Assembly (NCBI RefSeq): GCF_001429165.1
Contig: NZ_LMIR01000001.1
Coordinates: 456,875-520,874 of the forward strand
Length of the DNA stretch: 64,000 bases
Source of the DNA: Agromyces sp. Root81
GTDB lineage: Bacteria > Actinomycetota > Actinomycetes > Actinomycetales > Microbacteriaceae
Direction of reading: 5' to 3'
Shown: piece by piece, positions 51,869 to 60,295 of the stretch
How positions within the stretch are numbered: the first letter of the stretch is position 1
How the letters are laid out: each line of letters opens with the position of its first letter
Translations under genes and position numbers: made by a program
The notes under the pieces: model-generated
The model's database searches: none
What the model was told of the DNA's origin: nothing
Seen by the model: the letters and a program-made list of their open reading frames with translations, nothing else

Positions 51869-53119
51869 TCAGCCGAGCGCGCCCGGATTCGAGAGGCGCC
51901 ACCACGTTCCGGGATCGGCGAGCTGGGCGTCGAGCACGAGCGGCACGCTGATCTCCTGCGAGCCGGCGCGCACGACGGCCGTGCCGACCTGCGTGCCGCG
52001 TTCCGCGGTCGTGACGGGCTCGGCCTGCACCTCGACGTCGACGGGCGTGTCGCTCCACACGACGAGGCTGGCCCCGTCGGCGGTGCGCGCCCGAGCGGTC
52101 TCGCCCCACGGTGTCGAGTACTCGGCGAGCACCTGGTTCGCCTCGAGCGGCGCGACCTCGTGGAACCCGGGGGCGACAGAGTCGAGCAGGGCCGCGATGG
52201 CCTCGTCGAGCACGGAGTGGCTCTCGCCGCCGAGCAGCACGCCGACCACGGTCACGTTCGACGCACCCACGGCGTAGTCGGCCGTGAACAGCAGGTTCGC
52301 CGCGTCATCCGTCGTGCCGGTCTTCATGCCGTCGACGCCGTGCGTGCCGAGCAGCTTGTTCGAGTTCTCCAGGGTGCCGATCTCGGGGATCTCGACGCTC
52401 TTCGACGCGACGATGGCCGCGACCGTCGGGTCGCGGAGTGCGATCTCGCCGAGTGCGACCATGTCGGCCGCGGTGCCGACGTTGTCGTCGGAGATGCCGC
52501 TGGAGTCGACGACGTGGGTGTTCGCAAGCCCATTGGCGGCCAGCCAGGCGTTGGCCTTCTCGACGAGCGCCTCCTCGGAGCCGAAGGCCCAATTCGCGAT
52601 GGAGATGCCGTAGTTGTTGCCCGACGGGATGAGGAGGGCCTCGAGGCTCTCCTTGAGGCTCAGCGTCGCGCCGGCCTCGACGGGGGCGACCGAGCCGTTC
52701 TGGGCGACCATGTCCCAGTAGATGTCGACGTCAGCGTCGGTGTAGGCGATGTCGGGGCCGCTCTCGCCGGCCGGGATCGGATGCTCGGCGAGCACCGTGA
52801 GCGCGGTGATCACCTTCGTGATGCTCGCCATCGGCATGGGGGTCGACTCGTTGCCGGCGGCCAGGAGTCCGTCGAACCCGACGGCGCCGACGGCGTAGCT
52901 CCCGAACCCGGGCAGTGAAAGCGGCTGCGGGGCCGCGGCGACCGGCTCGGGGTCGGTGATCTGCGGCGCTGCGGCGGGCACTGCGGCGCCGAGCGCGTTG
53001 GCGGTGTAGACGCCGCCGGTCGTGAACAGCGCGATGACGAGCGCGAGCGCGCTGAACACGACGATGCGACGGCGTCGGTACACCTTCGCCTTCGTCTCCC
53101 GAGCCTCGGCGTCAGTCAT
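51869..53119 (-). CDS. D-alanyl-D-alanine carboxypeptidase (S11-like)
   Basis: The 416-residue protein has a cytoplasmic basic start, a transmembrane anchor (about 19-41), and an Ala/Pro linker. The penicillin-binding active site follows: SITK (S99, K102), SGNN and KTG in DGMKTGTTDDA. The C-terminal beta-rich domain is usual for this class. It trims peptidoglycan stem peptides outside the cell. Its ATG overlaps the stop of the SpoU methyltransferase gene by 8 bp, so the two are coupled. Confidence 0.9.
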   Translation of the reverse strand: MTDAEARETKAKVYRRRRIVVFSALALVIALFTTGGVYTANALGAAVPAAAPQITDPEPVAAAPQPLSLPGFGSYAVGAVGFDGLLAAGNESTPMPMASITKVITALTVLAEHPIPAGESGPDIAYTDADVDIYWDMVAQNGSVAPVEAGATLSLKESLEALLIPSGNNYGISIANWAFGSEEALVEKANAWLAANGLANTHVVDSSGISDDNVGTAADMVALGEIALRDPTVAAIVASKSVEIPEIGTLENSNKLLGTHGVDGMKTGTTDDAANLLFTADYAVGASNVTVVGVLLGGESHSVLDEAIAALLDSVAPGFHEVAPLEANQVLAEYSTPWGETARARTADGASLVVWSDTPVDVEVQAEPVTTAERGTQVGTAVVRAGSQEISVPLVLDAQLADPGTWWRLSNPGALG

Positions 53120-53933
53120 CGGCGGCCTCCTCGTCGAGGGCGACCGCGTAGAGCACGACCGCGGCGGCCGCCGCGACGTTCAGCGAGTCGACGCCGTGGC
53201 GCATGGGGATCGTCACGACCCGGTCGGCCGATTCGAGGGCGGTGCGGCTGAGACCGTCGCCCTCTGCACCGAAGACGAGCGCGAGGCGCTCGGGCGCATC
53301 TGCGGCGAGGTCGGGCAGTGAGACCGCGTCATCGGCGAGGGCGAGGGCCGCGATCGTGAAGCCGTGCGCGTGCAGCAGTTCGGCCGCCTCCGGCCATTCG
53401 GGCAACCGCGTCCACGGCACCTGGAACACCGTGCCCATGCTCACGCGCACGCTCCGGCGGTAGAGCGGATCGGCGCAGCGCGGGCTGACGAGCACAGCGT
53501 CGGCGCCGAGGGCGGCCACGCTCCGGAAGATGGCCCCGACGTTCGTGTGATCGACGATGTCCTCGAGCACGACGACGCGCCGGGCGCCCGAGAGGAGCTC
53601 GGCCGGGTCGGCGAGCACCGGCCGCTCGAACGCCGCCAGCGCACCGCGGTGCACGCGGTACCCCGTGATCGCCTCGAGCTGGTCGGGGTCGGCGAGGTGC
53701 ACGGGGATGTCGAACGGCGCGAGCACCGGTTCGAGGCCCGCGAGCCACTTCTCCTCCATGAGCACCGAGCGCGGGCGGTGGCCGGCGCCGATCGCCCGGC
53801 GGATGACCTTCGCCGATTCGGCGATGTAGAGGCCCTGTTCGGGCTCGTGGGTGCTGCGCAGCGCGACGTCGGTGAGCCGTGCGTAATCGGCCACCGCATC
53901 GGATGCCGCGTCGCGGACTCGTTCGATGTGCAT
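53112..53933 (-). CDS. SpoU/TrmH-family RNA 2'-O-methyltransferase
   Basis: The 273-residue protein has an L30e-like substrate domain in the first 110 residues. The SPOUT knot follows: VVLEDIVDHTNVGAIFRSVAALGADAVLVSP (motif 1), LALVFGAEGDGLS (motif 2) and IPMRHGVDSLNVAAAAAVVLY (motif 3). It methylates a ribose in rRNA or tRNA; the site is not predictable. The ATG at 53933 after GGTGAGGAG is the start. The open frame upstream is not supported. Confidence 0.92.
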   Translation of the reverse strand: MHIERVRDAASDAVADYARLTDVALRSTHEPEQGLYIAESAKVIRRAIGAGHRPRSVLMEEKWLAGLEPVLAPFDIPVHLADPDQLEAITGYRVHRGALAAFERPVLADPAELLSGARRVVVLEDIVDHTNVGAIFRSVAALGADAVLVSPRCADPLYRRSVRVSMGTVFQVPWTRLPEWPEAAELLHAHGFTIAALALADDAVSLPDLAADAPERLALVFGAEGDGLSRTALESADRVVTIPMRHGVDSLNVAAAAAVVLYAVALDEEAADD

Positions 53934-54024
53934 GCGTCTCCTCACCCTCCAGCCTGCCAGTGCCGGAAACATTCCGGAAAACGGAGACGTCTAGACTCGG
54001 CACCATTGTGGAAGGGAGAGTCGC

Positions 54025-54870
54025 GTGAGCACTGATACCGAGGCTCCGGTCGCGGCCGGACCGCAGCTCGCGGAGGCGATCGAACTGCTCCGCGGCGCGC
54101 GCGTCGCGGTGCTCACCGGGGCGGGCGTCAGCACCGACTCCGGCATCCCCGACTATCGCGGCGAGGGTGCGCCGGTGCGCACGCCGATGACCGTGCAGAC
54201 CTTCCTCGCCTCCGAGCAGGCGCGCAAGCGCTACTGGGCGGGCAGCCACCTCGGCTGGCGCAGCTTCGGCAGCGCCGTGCCGAACCGGGGCCACCTCGCC
54301 CTCGCCGAACTCGAAGCGCGCGGCGTCGTCGGCGGTGTGATCACCCAGAACGTCGACGGGCTCCACCGGCGGGCAGGCAACCGGCACGTCATCGAACTGC
54401 ACGGCAGCATGGACCGCGTGCTGTGCCTCACCTGCGGCCAGCACTACGCCCGCCAGGCGATCGCAGCCCGGCTCGAGGCCCTGAACCCCGAGATCGACCT
54501 CGAGACCACGATCCGGCCCGCTCCCGACGGCGATGTGGAGGTCGACGACGTCGATGCCCTGGTGATTCCGTCGTGCACCGTGTGCGGCGGCATCCTGAAG
54601 CCCGACGTGGTCTTCTTCGGCGAGTTCGTGCCCGCCGACCGGTTCCAGGCCGCGGCCTCCCTCGTGCAGGGCGCCGACGTGCTGCTCGTCGCCGGCTCCT
54701 CGCTCGTCGTGAACTCCGGCATGCGACTCATCGAGCAGGCGCGGCGCAAGCGTCTGCCGATCGTCATCGTCAACCGAGGCGTCACGAAGGGCGATGGCCG
54801 CGCCGCAGTCAAGGTCGACGCGGGCGCGAGCGAGACGCTCGTCGCGATCGCGGCCGCCCTCGATTCGTGA
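54025..54870 (+). CDS. NAD-dependent deacylase, Sir2 family
   Basis: The 281-residue sirtuin has the NAD motif TGAGVSTDSGIPDYRG (GAG 32-34), ITQNVDGLHRRAGN, catalytic H126 in IELHGSM, and a zinc finger C134-x2-C137 / C184-x2-C187. It also has KPDVVFFGE and GSSLVVNSG. It removes acyl groups from protein lysines. The GTG start is preceded by GGGAG. A TAGACT -10 hexamer lies at 53992-53997. It is followed by the histidine phosphatase after 31 bp, so they probably share a transcript. Confidence 0.93.
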   Translation: MSTDTEAPVAAGPQLAEAIELLRGARVAVLTGAGVSTDSGIPDYRGEGAPVRTPMTVQTFLASEQARKRYWAGSHLGWRSFGSAVPNRGHLALAELEARGVVGGVITQNVDGLHRRAGNRHVIELHGSMDRVLCLTCGQHYARQAIAARLEALNPEIDLETTIRPAPDGDVEVDDVDALVIPSCTVCGGILKPDVVFFGEFVPADRFQAAASLVQGADVLLVAGSSLVVNSGMRLIEQARRKRLPIVIVNRGVTKGDGRAAVKVDAGASETLVAIAAALDS

Positions 54871-54901
54871 CGGCCGCGGTCGTTCTGCGAGAGTTGACGC
54901 C

Positions 54902-55513
54902 ATGACGGATGCTGCGACCGACGCCCGCACCGAGTCGGTGCTCATCGCCCTCGTGCGCCACGGCGAGACCGACTGGAACCGCGAACGGCGCATCCAGGGC
55001 ACCACGGACATCCCGCTGAACGACACCGGTCGCGCGCAGGCGGCGCAGACGGCCGAGCGCCTCGCGAGCGAGCCCTGGAATGCCGTCTACGGCACCCCGC
55101 TCTCGCGTGCCGCCGAGACGGCGCAGATCATCGCCCGTTCGCTCGAGCTGCCCGAGCCCCCGCTCGTCGCGGGGCTCGCGGAGCGCAGCCACGGCGTGCT
55201 CGAAGGTCTCGACCACGCGGGTCGCGCCGCGCTCGAGGCTCAGGCCGCGACCATCGAGGGACTCGAGCCCCGCTCGACCGTGATCGAGCGGTCGACCGCG
55301 GCGCTCGCCGAGATCGCGGCGGCCCACCCCGGCGGCTCCGTCGTCGTGGTCTCGCACGGCGGCGTCATCCACTCGCTCATGCTGCACCTCAGCGGCTGGA
55401 CGCTGCCCGGCGCCGGCTACGCGGTCGCCAACGGCTCCGTGCACCTCGTGCGCTTCGAGGCGGGCGAGCTGCAGCTCGTCGAGCCCGAGGCGCTCACTGG
55501 CACGAACGCGTAG
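54902..55513 (+). CDS. histidine phosphatase family protein
   Basis: The 203-residue protein has LVRHGETDWNRERRIQG (RHG 19-21, catalytic H20) and the second His in VVVSHGGVIHSLM, with acid Glu in LAERSHGVLEG. It resembles phosphoglycerate-mutase-type phosphatases; the substrate is unknown. The ATG at 54902 was chosen because upstream codons belong to the intergenic space after the sirtuin. A GC-rich stem (GGGTCGGGT with ACCCGACCC) marks the convergent end. Confidence 0.87.
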   Translation: MTDAATDARTESVLIALVRHGETDWNRERRIQGTTDIPLNDTGRAQAAQTAERLASEPWNAVYGTPLSRAAETAQIIARSLELPEPPLVAGLAERSHGVLEGLDHAGRAALEAQAATIEGLEPRSTVIERSTAALAEIAAAHPGGSVVVVSHGGVIHSLMLHLSGWTLPGAGYAVANGSVHLVRFEAGELQLVEPEALTGTNA

Positions 55514-55521
55514 CGGAACCC

Positions 55522-55582
55522 GGGTCGGGTACGACCACGTCGAGGCTCGCCGAGTGCACGGTTCGGCAGTGTCACCCGACCC
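55522..55582. terminator. inverted repeat at the convergent ends of phosphatase and GT4 genes
   Basis: GGGTCGGGT (55522-55530) pairs with ACCCGACCC (55574-55582) around a 43-nt loop. It includes the GT4 stop codon. A GTCACCCGACC string is shared with the terminator at 46.4 kb. Confidence 0.45.
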
Positions 55583-56669
55583 GACGGCGCCGGCGGCGCC
55601 GGTTGCCGGCGACCGTCGACTGCATGAGCGCGAGCAGGCGGTCGGCCGACGCCGCCCAGTTGTAGCGGGCGGCGACACCCACGCCGGCCTCGGAGCGCCG
55701 CTCCCACTCCCCTTCGCGTTCGAGCGACCAGAGCGCCGCGACGAGCGACTCGGGGTTCTCGGGGTCGAAGTAGACGGCGGCGGCGCCGCCGATCTCGCGG
55801 AAGATCGGGATGTCGCTGACGACCACGGGCGTGCCGAGCCGCATCGCCTCGACGAGCGGGATGCCGAAGCCCTCGGCCTTCGACGCGTGCACGAGCGCGG
55901 TCGCGCCAGAGAGCAGCTCGGCGTACGCGGCATCCGTCACGCCGTCGTGGAAGACGAGCCGAGCCTGCGGCGCGAGGCGCGTGAGTCGCGAACGTTCATC
56001 GGCGCTGATGCGGCTGAGCAGGTGCAGCTCGTGGTCGGGCAGGGCCGCGACGGCGCGCACGAGCGTGTCGACGTTCTTGTAGGGCATGTAGGAGCCCATG
56101 TAGACGAGCCGGTGGCCCTCGGGGCGCGTACGCGGCAGCGCCGGCGCGCCGAGGTCGTCGGCCGCGTTGGGCACGACGGTGACGGGCCGGTCGGTCAGGT
56201 GATGCTCGTGGATGAGGCCAGCCGTCGTCTCGGAAACCGTCACGACCTGGTCGGCGCGGTTCAGCAGCATGCGCTGCGGCCACCAGGCGAGGTGGTACAG
56301 GCGCCAGAGCAGGCGCACGGGAGCCGGCAGGTCGCGCGGCGGCGTGCGGTTCTCGTAGTAGATCAGGTCGTGCAGCGTCAGCAGCAGCTTGTAGTCGCGC
56401 CCCCACGAGCCCATCGTCTGCATCGGCGTGAAGACGACGTCGGGCCGCAGCTTCTTGACCTGCAGGGCGACGAGCGGCTCGCGGATGCTCGTGGGCGAGC
56501 TCACGAGCTGCCATGGCAGCTCGGGCAGCATGGCGAGCTGACGGTGGTCGCTCACGAGCATGGTGAGCGGATGCCGCTTGCCGAGCTCCGTCACGATGCC
56601 CGCCGTGAATCGGCTGATGCCGTCGTGCTGCCCGATGCGGGTGTAGCGGCAGTCGACGATGATCCTCAC
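55572..56669 (-). CDS. GT4-family glycosyltransferase
   Basis: The 365-residue protein has a GT-B fold: an N-terminal acceptor domain (GQHDGISRFTAG) and a C-terminal nucleotide-sugar domain (YMGSYMPYKNVDTLVRAVAAL). The E-x7-E motif is in KAEGFGIPLVEAM. It transfers a sugar to an unknown acceptor, probably an exopolysaccharide or lipid. It overlaps the alpha/beta hydrolase gene by 4 bp. The C-terminal basic tail is RRRRRRRVG. Confidence 0.88.
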   Translation of the reverse strand: MRIIVDCRYTRIGQHDGISRFTAGIVTELGKRHPLTMLVSDHRQLAMLPELPWQLVSSPTSIREPLVALQVKKLRPDVVFTPMQTMGSWGRDYKLLLTLHDLIYYENRTPPRDLPAPVRLLWRLYHLAWWPQRMLLNRADQVVTVSETTAGLIHEHHLTDRPVTVVPNAADDLGAPALPRTRPEGHRLVYMGSYMPYKNVDTLVRAVAALPDHELHLLSRISADERSRLTRLAPQARLVFHDGVTDAAYAELLSGATALVHASKAEGFGIPLVEAMRLGTPVVVSDIPIFREIGGAAAVYFDPENPESLVAALWSLEREGEWERRSEAGVGVAARYNWAASADRLLALMQSTVAGNRRRRRRRVG

Positions 56670-57559
56670 GCGCGCGCCCCGGCGCCGAGGAACGTCAGGA
56701 TGCGCGAGGCGGCATCACCGGGCGTCTCGTAGTGGATGAGGTGGCCGACCTCGGGGATCACCTCGAGGGTCGCGTCGGGGAAGAGCGTGACGAGCCGGTG
56801 CTGCGCCGTGATCGGCGTGACGTCGTCGCGCTCGGCGGCGACGAGGAGGGTCGGCACTGAGATGTCGGCGGCGAACTGGCTGACGTCGTTGCTGACGGAG
56901 GCCTGGAACGCCTCGAGCACCGCGTCGCGGTCGCCGAACGCCGAGAAGTAGCGGTCGTGCTGGTCGTGGATGAAGCGGCGGAGCGACTTCGACCGGGTCT
57001 TGGCCATCGTCACGCTCATGACGCGCACGACGACGCCGTTGCGGAGCAGCGCGAAGCCGGCGCGCTCGGGCAGCGCGGCCGCGGTGCGGTAGTAGAAGAC
57101 CGCGAGTCGGGTCATGATGCCGCGCGGGCCCTCGAGGGCCGGGGCGCCGATCGGGTTGACGAGCACGAGGCGCTCGGGTGCGAGCCCGCCGGCGACGGCG
57201 GCCGCCGAGACGATCGAGCCGAAGGAGTGGCCGAGCAGGGCGTAGGGACCGGTGATGCCGACGGCGTCGATGAACGCGCCGAGCCAGGCGGCGTACGCCT
57301 CGATGTCGTGCGGGCGGTCGGCGAAGGTCGCCGATTCGCCGAACCCCGGCAGGTCGGGCGAGATGATGCGGAAGCCGGGCAGCTGGGCGACGACAGGTTC
57401 AAGGCCGTGGTGGTCGCCGCGGAAGCCGTGCACGAGCACGAGCAACGGGGCATCCGCTTCGCCGTACTCCCACCAGGCCGTCTCGGTGCCGTCGACGTCG
57501 ACGCGGTGCGCTCGCACGGGGATGCGAGCGAGCTGCTCGGCGTACGGAGAGGTGATCAT
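56666..57559 (-). CDS. alpha/beta hydrolase
   Basis: The 297-residue protein has LVLVHGFRGDHHGLEPV (oxyanion His-Gly), the nucleophile elbow GHSFGS, and the late GHLIHYETPGD with catalytic His. The substrate is unknown. I start at ATG 57559 because TAGAAT ends 7 nt before it; ATG 57568 is nine bases further upstream. A long open frame further upstream is not coding. It is divergent from the exonuclease gene and coupled to the GT4 gene. Confidence 0.86.
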   Translation of the reverse strand: MITSPYAEQLARIPVRAHRVDVDGTETAWWEYGEADAPLLVLVHGFRGDHHGLEPVVAQLPGFRIISPDLPGFGESATFADRPHDIEAYAAWLGAFIDAVGITGPYALLGHSFGSIVSAAAVAGGLAPERLVLVNPIGAPALEGPRGIMTRLAVFYYRTAAALPERAGFALLRNGVVVRVMSVTMAKTRSKSLRRFIHDQHDRYFSAFGDRDAVLEAFQASVSNDVSQFAADISVPTLLVAAERDDVTPITAQHRLVTLFPDATLEVIPEVGHLIHYETPGDAASRILTFLGAGARA

Positions 57560-57566
57560 CCCTGCC

Positions 57567-57572
57567 ATTCTA
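57567..57572 (-). promoter_or_regulatory. -10 hexamer for leaderless alpha/beta hydrolase gene
   Basis: On the minus strand TAGAAT ends 7 nt before ATG 57559. No Shine-Dalgarno with normal spacing precedes that ATG. Confidence 0.45.
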
Positions 57573-57673
57573 TGGTTCGAGGCGGAGTGCCTGCTGATCG
57601 CCGTGGAGACCGGTGGCCGTGCGGATGCCGCCGACACGCGACCTCGCACGGCATCGATGACGGTGGCCGACCG

Positions 57674-57679
57674 TAGCCT
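57674..57679 (+). promoter_or_regulatory. -10 hexamer for leaderless exonuclease gene
   Basis: TAGCCT ends exactly 6 nt before ATG 57686, identical to the arrangement before the DUF3097 gene. Confidence 0.45.
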
Positions 57680-57685
57680 GACGGC

Positions 57686-58384
57686 ATGGATCTTCTGGGT
57701 GGCCACTGGGCCGACACGCTCGCCGTCTTCGACCTCGAGACGACGGGCATCGACGTCGACACGTGCCGCATCGTCACGGCCCACGTCGGCGTGATCGGCG
57801 CCTCCGGCGAGGTGCTCGAGCGGCGGGAGTGGCTCGTCGACCCGGGGGTCGAGATCCCCACCGCGGCGTCGCTCATCCACGGCGTCAGCACCGAACGCGC
57901 CCGCCTCGAGGGGCAGCAGGCGCCGGTCGCGGTCGCCGAGATCGTCGGCGCATTGACGGATGCCGCGGCGCGGGGCCTGCCGATCGTGGCGTACAACGCC
58001 GCGTACGACCTCACGATCCTCGACCGCGAGGCGTCCAGGTACGGCGTCGCTCCCCTGCCAGTGCCCGGTGCGGTCATCGACCCGCTCGTCATCGACAAGG
58101 CCGTCGACAAATACCGCCGCGGCAAGCGCACGCTCTCGGCGACCGCCGAGCACTACGGCGTCGTGCTCGACGACGCCCACGATGCCGGCGCCGACGCCGT
58201 GGCAGCCGGGCGCGTCGCCCAGGCCATCGCGCGCACCTTCCCCGAGCTCGCCGCGACCGCCGTCGCCGAGTTGCACGCACGACAGGTCGACTGGAGCCGC
58301 GAGCAGGCCGAGAGCTACCAGGCGTGGCGCCGCAAGAACGGCGAGCCCGAGTTCACGACGTCAGGCGCCTGGCCGGTGCGCTGA
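57686..58384 (+). CDS. DnaQ-like 3'-5' exonuclease (DEDDh)
   Basis: The 232-residue protein has exo I FDLETTG (D16, E18), exo II around AYNAAYDLTILDRE (D108) and exo III HDAGADA (H165, D170). It is stand-alone, so it is an epsilon-like exonuclease or proofreader of unknown partner. The ATG is placed by the -10 hexamer 6 nt upstream. It overlaps the 3' end of the convergent GNAT gene by 24 bp. Confidence 0.9.
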   Translation: MDLLGGHWADTLAVFDLETTGIDVDTCRIVTAHVGVIGASGEVLERREWLVDPGVEIPTAASLIHGVSTERARLEGQQAPVAVAEIVGALTDAAARGLPIVAYNAAYDLTILDREASRYGVAPLPVPGAVIDPLVIDKAVDKYRRGKRTLSATAEHYGVVLDDAHDAGADAVAAGRVAQAIARTFPELAATAVAELHARQVDWSREQAESYQAWRRKNGEPEFTTSGAWPVR

Positions 58385-58972
58385 GTCATCCTTCGACTCC
58401 CCCGGCGCGCGAATCCTCGAGTAGACGAACAGGTCCCGTCGCTCGGAACGGATCACGCGCCATGATCTGAGCAGCCCCTCGCGCTCGAACCCCGCCGCCT
58501 CGGCGGCCTTCCAGGAACCGGTGTTCCATGGCTCGACGAACAGTTCGAGGCGCTCGAGCGACTGCAGGCTCCACGCCCACGTGCTGAGCGCACGCAGGGC
58601 GGCTGAAGCGTAGCCGTTGCCACGCGCCGACTCGACGATCCAGTAGCCGATGCTGGCGCGCCCCGGATCGTCGCCAGCGGGCCAGAGCCCGATCTGGCCG
58701 ATGGCTCGATCGGCGGCGTCCGCGATCGCGAACGAGTACCCCGTGCCCGAGCGCAGGCGCCGATGCTGGCGTGCGATGTACGCGAGTGCGCCTCGGCGGT
58801 CGGCGTTTCGGGGAACGGTGGTGATGTCGGGGATCAACGGATCCCGTGAGGCCTCGCGCACCGTCTCGACGTCATCGTCGCGGAACGCGCGAAGCACGAC
58901 TCCCGTGCCCGCCAGGGCGGGCAGCGTGAGCGCAGGTGGCGTGCTCCTGCGACTGCGCGACGGTCCCGGCAT
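58361..58972 (-). CDS. GNAT-family N-acetyltransferase (RimJ-like)
   Basis: The 203-residue protein has VVLRAFRDDDVETVREASRDP, IGYWIVESARGNGYASAALRALSTWA (acetyl-CoA loop R-G-N-G-Y) and FVEPWNTGSWKAAEAAGFEREGLLR. This is the layout of ribosomal-protein acetyltransferases of the RimJ/RimL group. The target is unknown. The start at 58972 has a Ser/Arg-rich extension whose first 15 residues may not be translated. Confidence 0.85.
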   Translation of the reverse strand: MPGPSRSRRSTPPALTLPALAGTGVVLRAFRDDDVETVREASRDPLIPDITTVPRNADRRGALAYIARQHRRLRSGTGYSFAIADAADRAIGQIGLWPAGDDPGRASIGYWIVESARGNGYASAALRALSTWAWSLQSLERLELFVEPWNTGSWKAAEAAGFEREGLLRSWRVIRSERRDLFVYSRIRAPGESKDDSAHRPGA

Positions 58973-59020
58973 CCGGCGACGCTAACACGAACCGCTCAGG
59001 GCGCGACAGCACCCGTGCAG

Positions 59021-59057
59021 ACGACGAAGGCCCCGCCATCGGCGGGGCCTTCGTCGT
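59021..59057 (-). terminator. perfect 17-bp hairpin after rpmE2
   Basis: ACGACGAAGGCCCCGCC (59021-59037) pairs perfectly with 59041-59057 around ATC. It lies 11 bp beyond the L31 stop on the minus strand and lacks a long U-tract. Confidence 0.8.
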
Positions 59058-59067
59058 GCGGCGGTGT

Positions 59068-59316
59068 TTAGGCGCCGAAGTTCTTGAAGCGCTGGTTGAA
59101 CTTCTCGACGCGGCCGGCCGAGTCCATGATGCGCTGCTTGCCCGTGTAGAACGGGTGCGACTCGGACGAGATCTCGACGTCGATGACCGGGTAGGTCTCA
59201 CCGTCGAGCTCGATCGTCTTGTCGCTCGTCGCCGTCGAGCGGGTGAGGAACGTGGCGCCCGAAGCGAGGTCGCGGAAGACGATTGCGTTGTACTCGGGGT
59301 GGATGTCGGTCTTCAT
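59068..59316 (-). CDS. rpmE2: 50S ribosomal protein L31, type B (Cys-free)
   Basis: The 82-residue protein reads [20 protein letters not shown], then [28 protein letters not shown]. It has no CxxC pair, so it is the zinc-independent type B form. Such copies are often Zur-regulated. I looked for a Zur box upstream and saw none. The ATG at 59316 follows AAGGAAG; the longer frame is unsupported. Confidence 0.95.
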   Translation of the reverse strand: MKTDIHPEYNAIVFRDLASGATFLTRSTATSDKTIELDGETYPVIDVEISSESHPFYTGKQRIMDSAGRVEKFNQRFKNFGA

Positions 59317-59441
59317 GGAGACTTCCTTGGATTTCAGCTGGTGAAGCATTCGGACGGTGGATACGAAGCCTGCGCGCGCAGGGAAAAAAGGCGGCCCACG
59401 GGCCAGCTATCGATCTTAGCAGAATCGACGGCAATGTGCGG

Positions 59442-60227
59442 TCACACGGCGCGAGCCGCGTATCGACCGTCGGTCTCGGTCAGCTCGATCTTCATGTCGA
59501 ACGTCTTCGAGAGGTTCTCGGCGGTGAGCGCCTCCGCGAGCGGACCCGCGGTGACGATGCCGCCCTTCTGCAGCAGCAGGGCGTGCGTGAAGCCGACCGG
59601 GATCTCTTCGACGTGGTGGGTGACCATCACGATCGCGGGCGAGGCCGACGACGCGGCATAGCCGCCGAGCAGGGCGACGAGCTCTTCGCGGGCACCGAGG
59701 TCGAGGCTCGCGGCCGGCTCGTCGAGCAGCAGCAGTTCGGGGTCGGTCATGACCGAGCGGGCGATCTGCACGCGCTTCTGCTCGCCGTCGGAGAGGCTGC
59801 CGAAGCGGCGGTCGGCGAAGCCCTCGAGGCCCCACTCCGAGAGCACGCGCTGCGCACGGCGGAGGTCGATCGCCTCGTACTCCTCGTTCCAGCGGCCGGT
59901 GACCGAGTAGGCCGCCGTCAGCACGACGTCGATGACCGTCTCGTTGCGCGGGATCTTGCGGGCCATCGCGGTCGAGGCGAACCCGATCATGGGGCGCAGC
60001 TCGAAGACGTCGACCTTGCCGAGCGCCTCCTGCAGCACGTCGGCGGTACCCGAGGTGGGGTGCATCGCGGCAGCTGCGATCTGCAGCAGCGTGGTCTTGC
60101 CCGCGCCGTTCGGCCCGAGGATGACCCAGCGTTCGTCGGAGGCGACGCTCCAGTTGACCGAGTCGAGGATCGTGTTGCCATCGCGGACCACCGACACATC
60201 GTGGAACTGCAGAACCGTGCTCGCCAT
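59442..60227 (-). CDS. ABC transporter ATP-binding protein
   Basis: The 261-residue ATPase has Walker A GPNGAGKTTL, signature LSDGEQKRVQIAR, Walker B LLLLDEPAASLD and H-loop VMVTHHVEE. The middle segment after Walker A is of the molybdate/iron type (ModF/YlmA-like). No permease gene is beside it. I start at ATG 60227. It may supply an exporter encoded elsewhere, or act as a soluble ABC-F-like protein, though only one NBD is present. Confidence 0.87.
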   Translation of the reverse strand: MASTVLQFHDVSVVRDGNTILDSVNWSVASDERWVILGPNGAGKTTLLQIAAAAMHPTSGTADVLQEALGKVDVFELRPMIGFASTAMARKIPRNETVIDVVLTAAYSVTGRWNEEYEAIDLRRAQRVLSEWGLEGFADRRFGSLSDGEQKRVQIARSVMTDPELLLLDEPAASLDLGAREELVALLGGYAASSASPAIVMVTHHVEEIPVGFTHALLLQKGGIVTAGPLAEALTAENLSKTFDMKIELTETDGRYAARAV

Positions 60228-60295
60228 GCGTCCCATGCTATCGGCAGCGCGGAGGTCGCTCGGCGCACCCGACTCGCCGCGCGCGTCGACGCGGG

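Noticed and set aside
59317-59441. Zur box upstream of the Cys-free L31 gene
   Set aside because: Expected from family knowledge, but no AT-rich Zur-like inverted repeat is visible in this interval.
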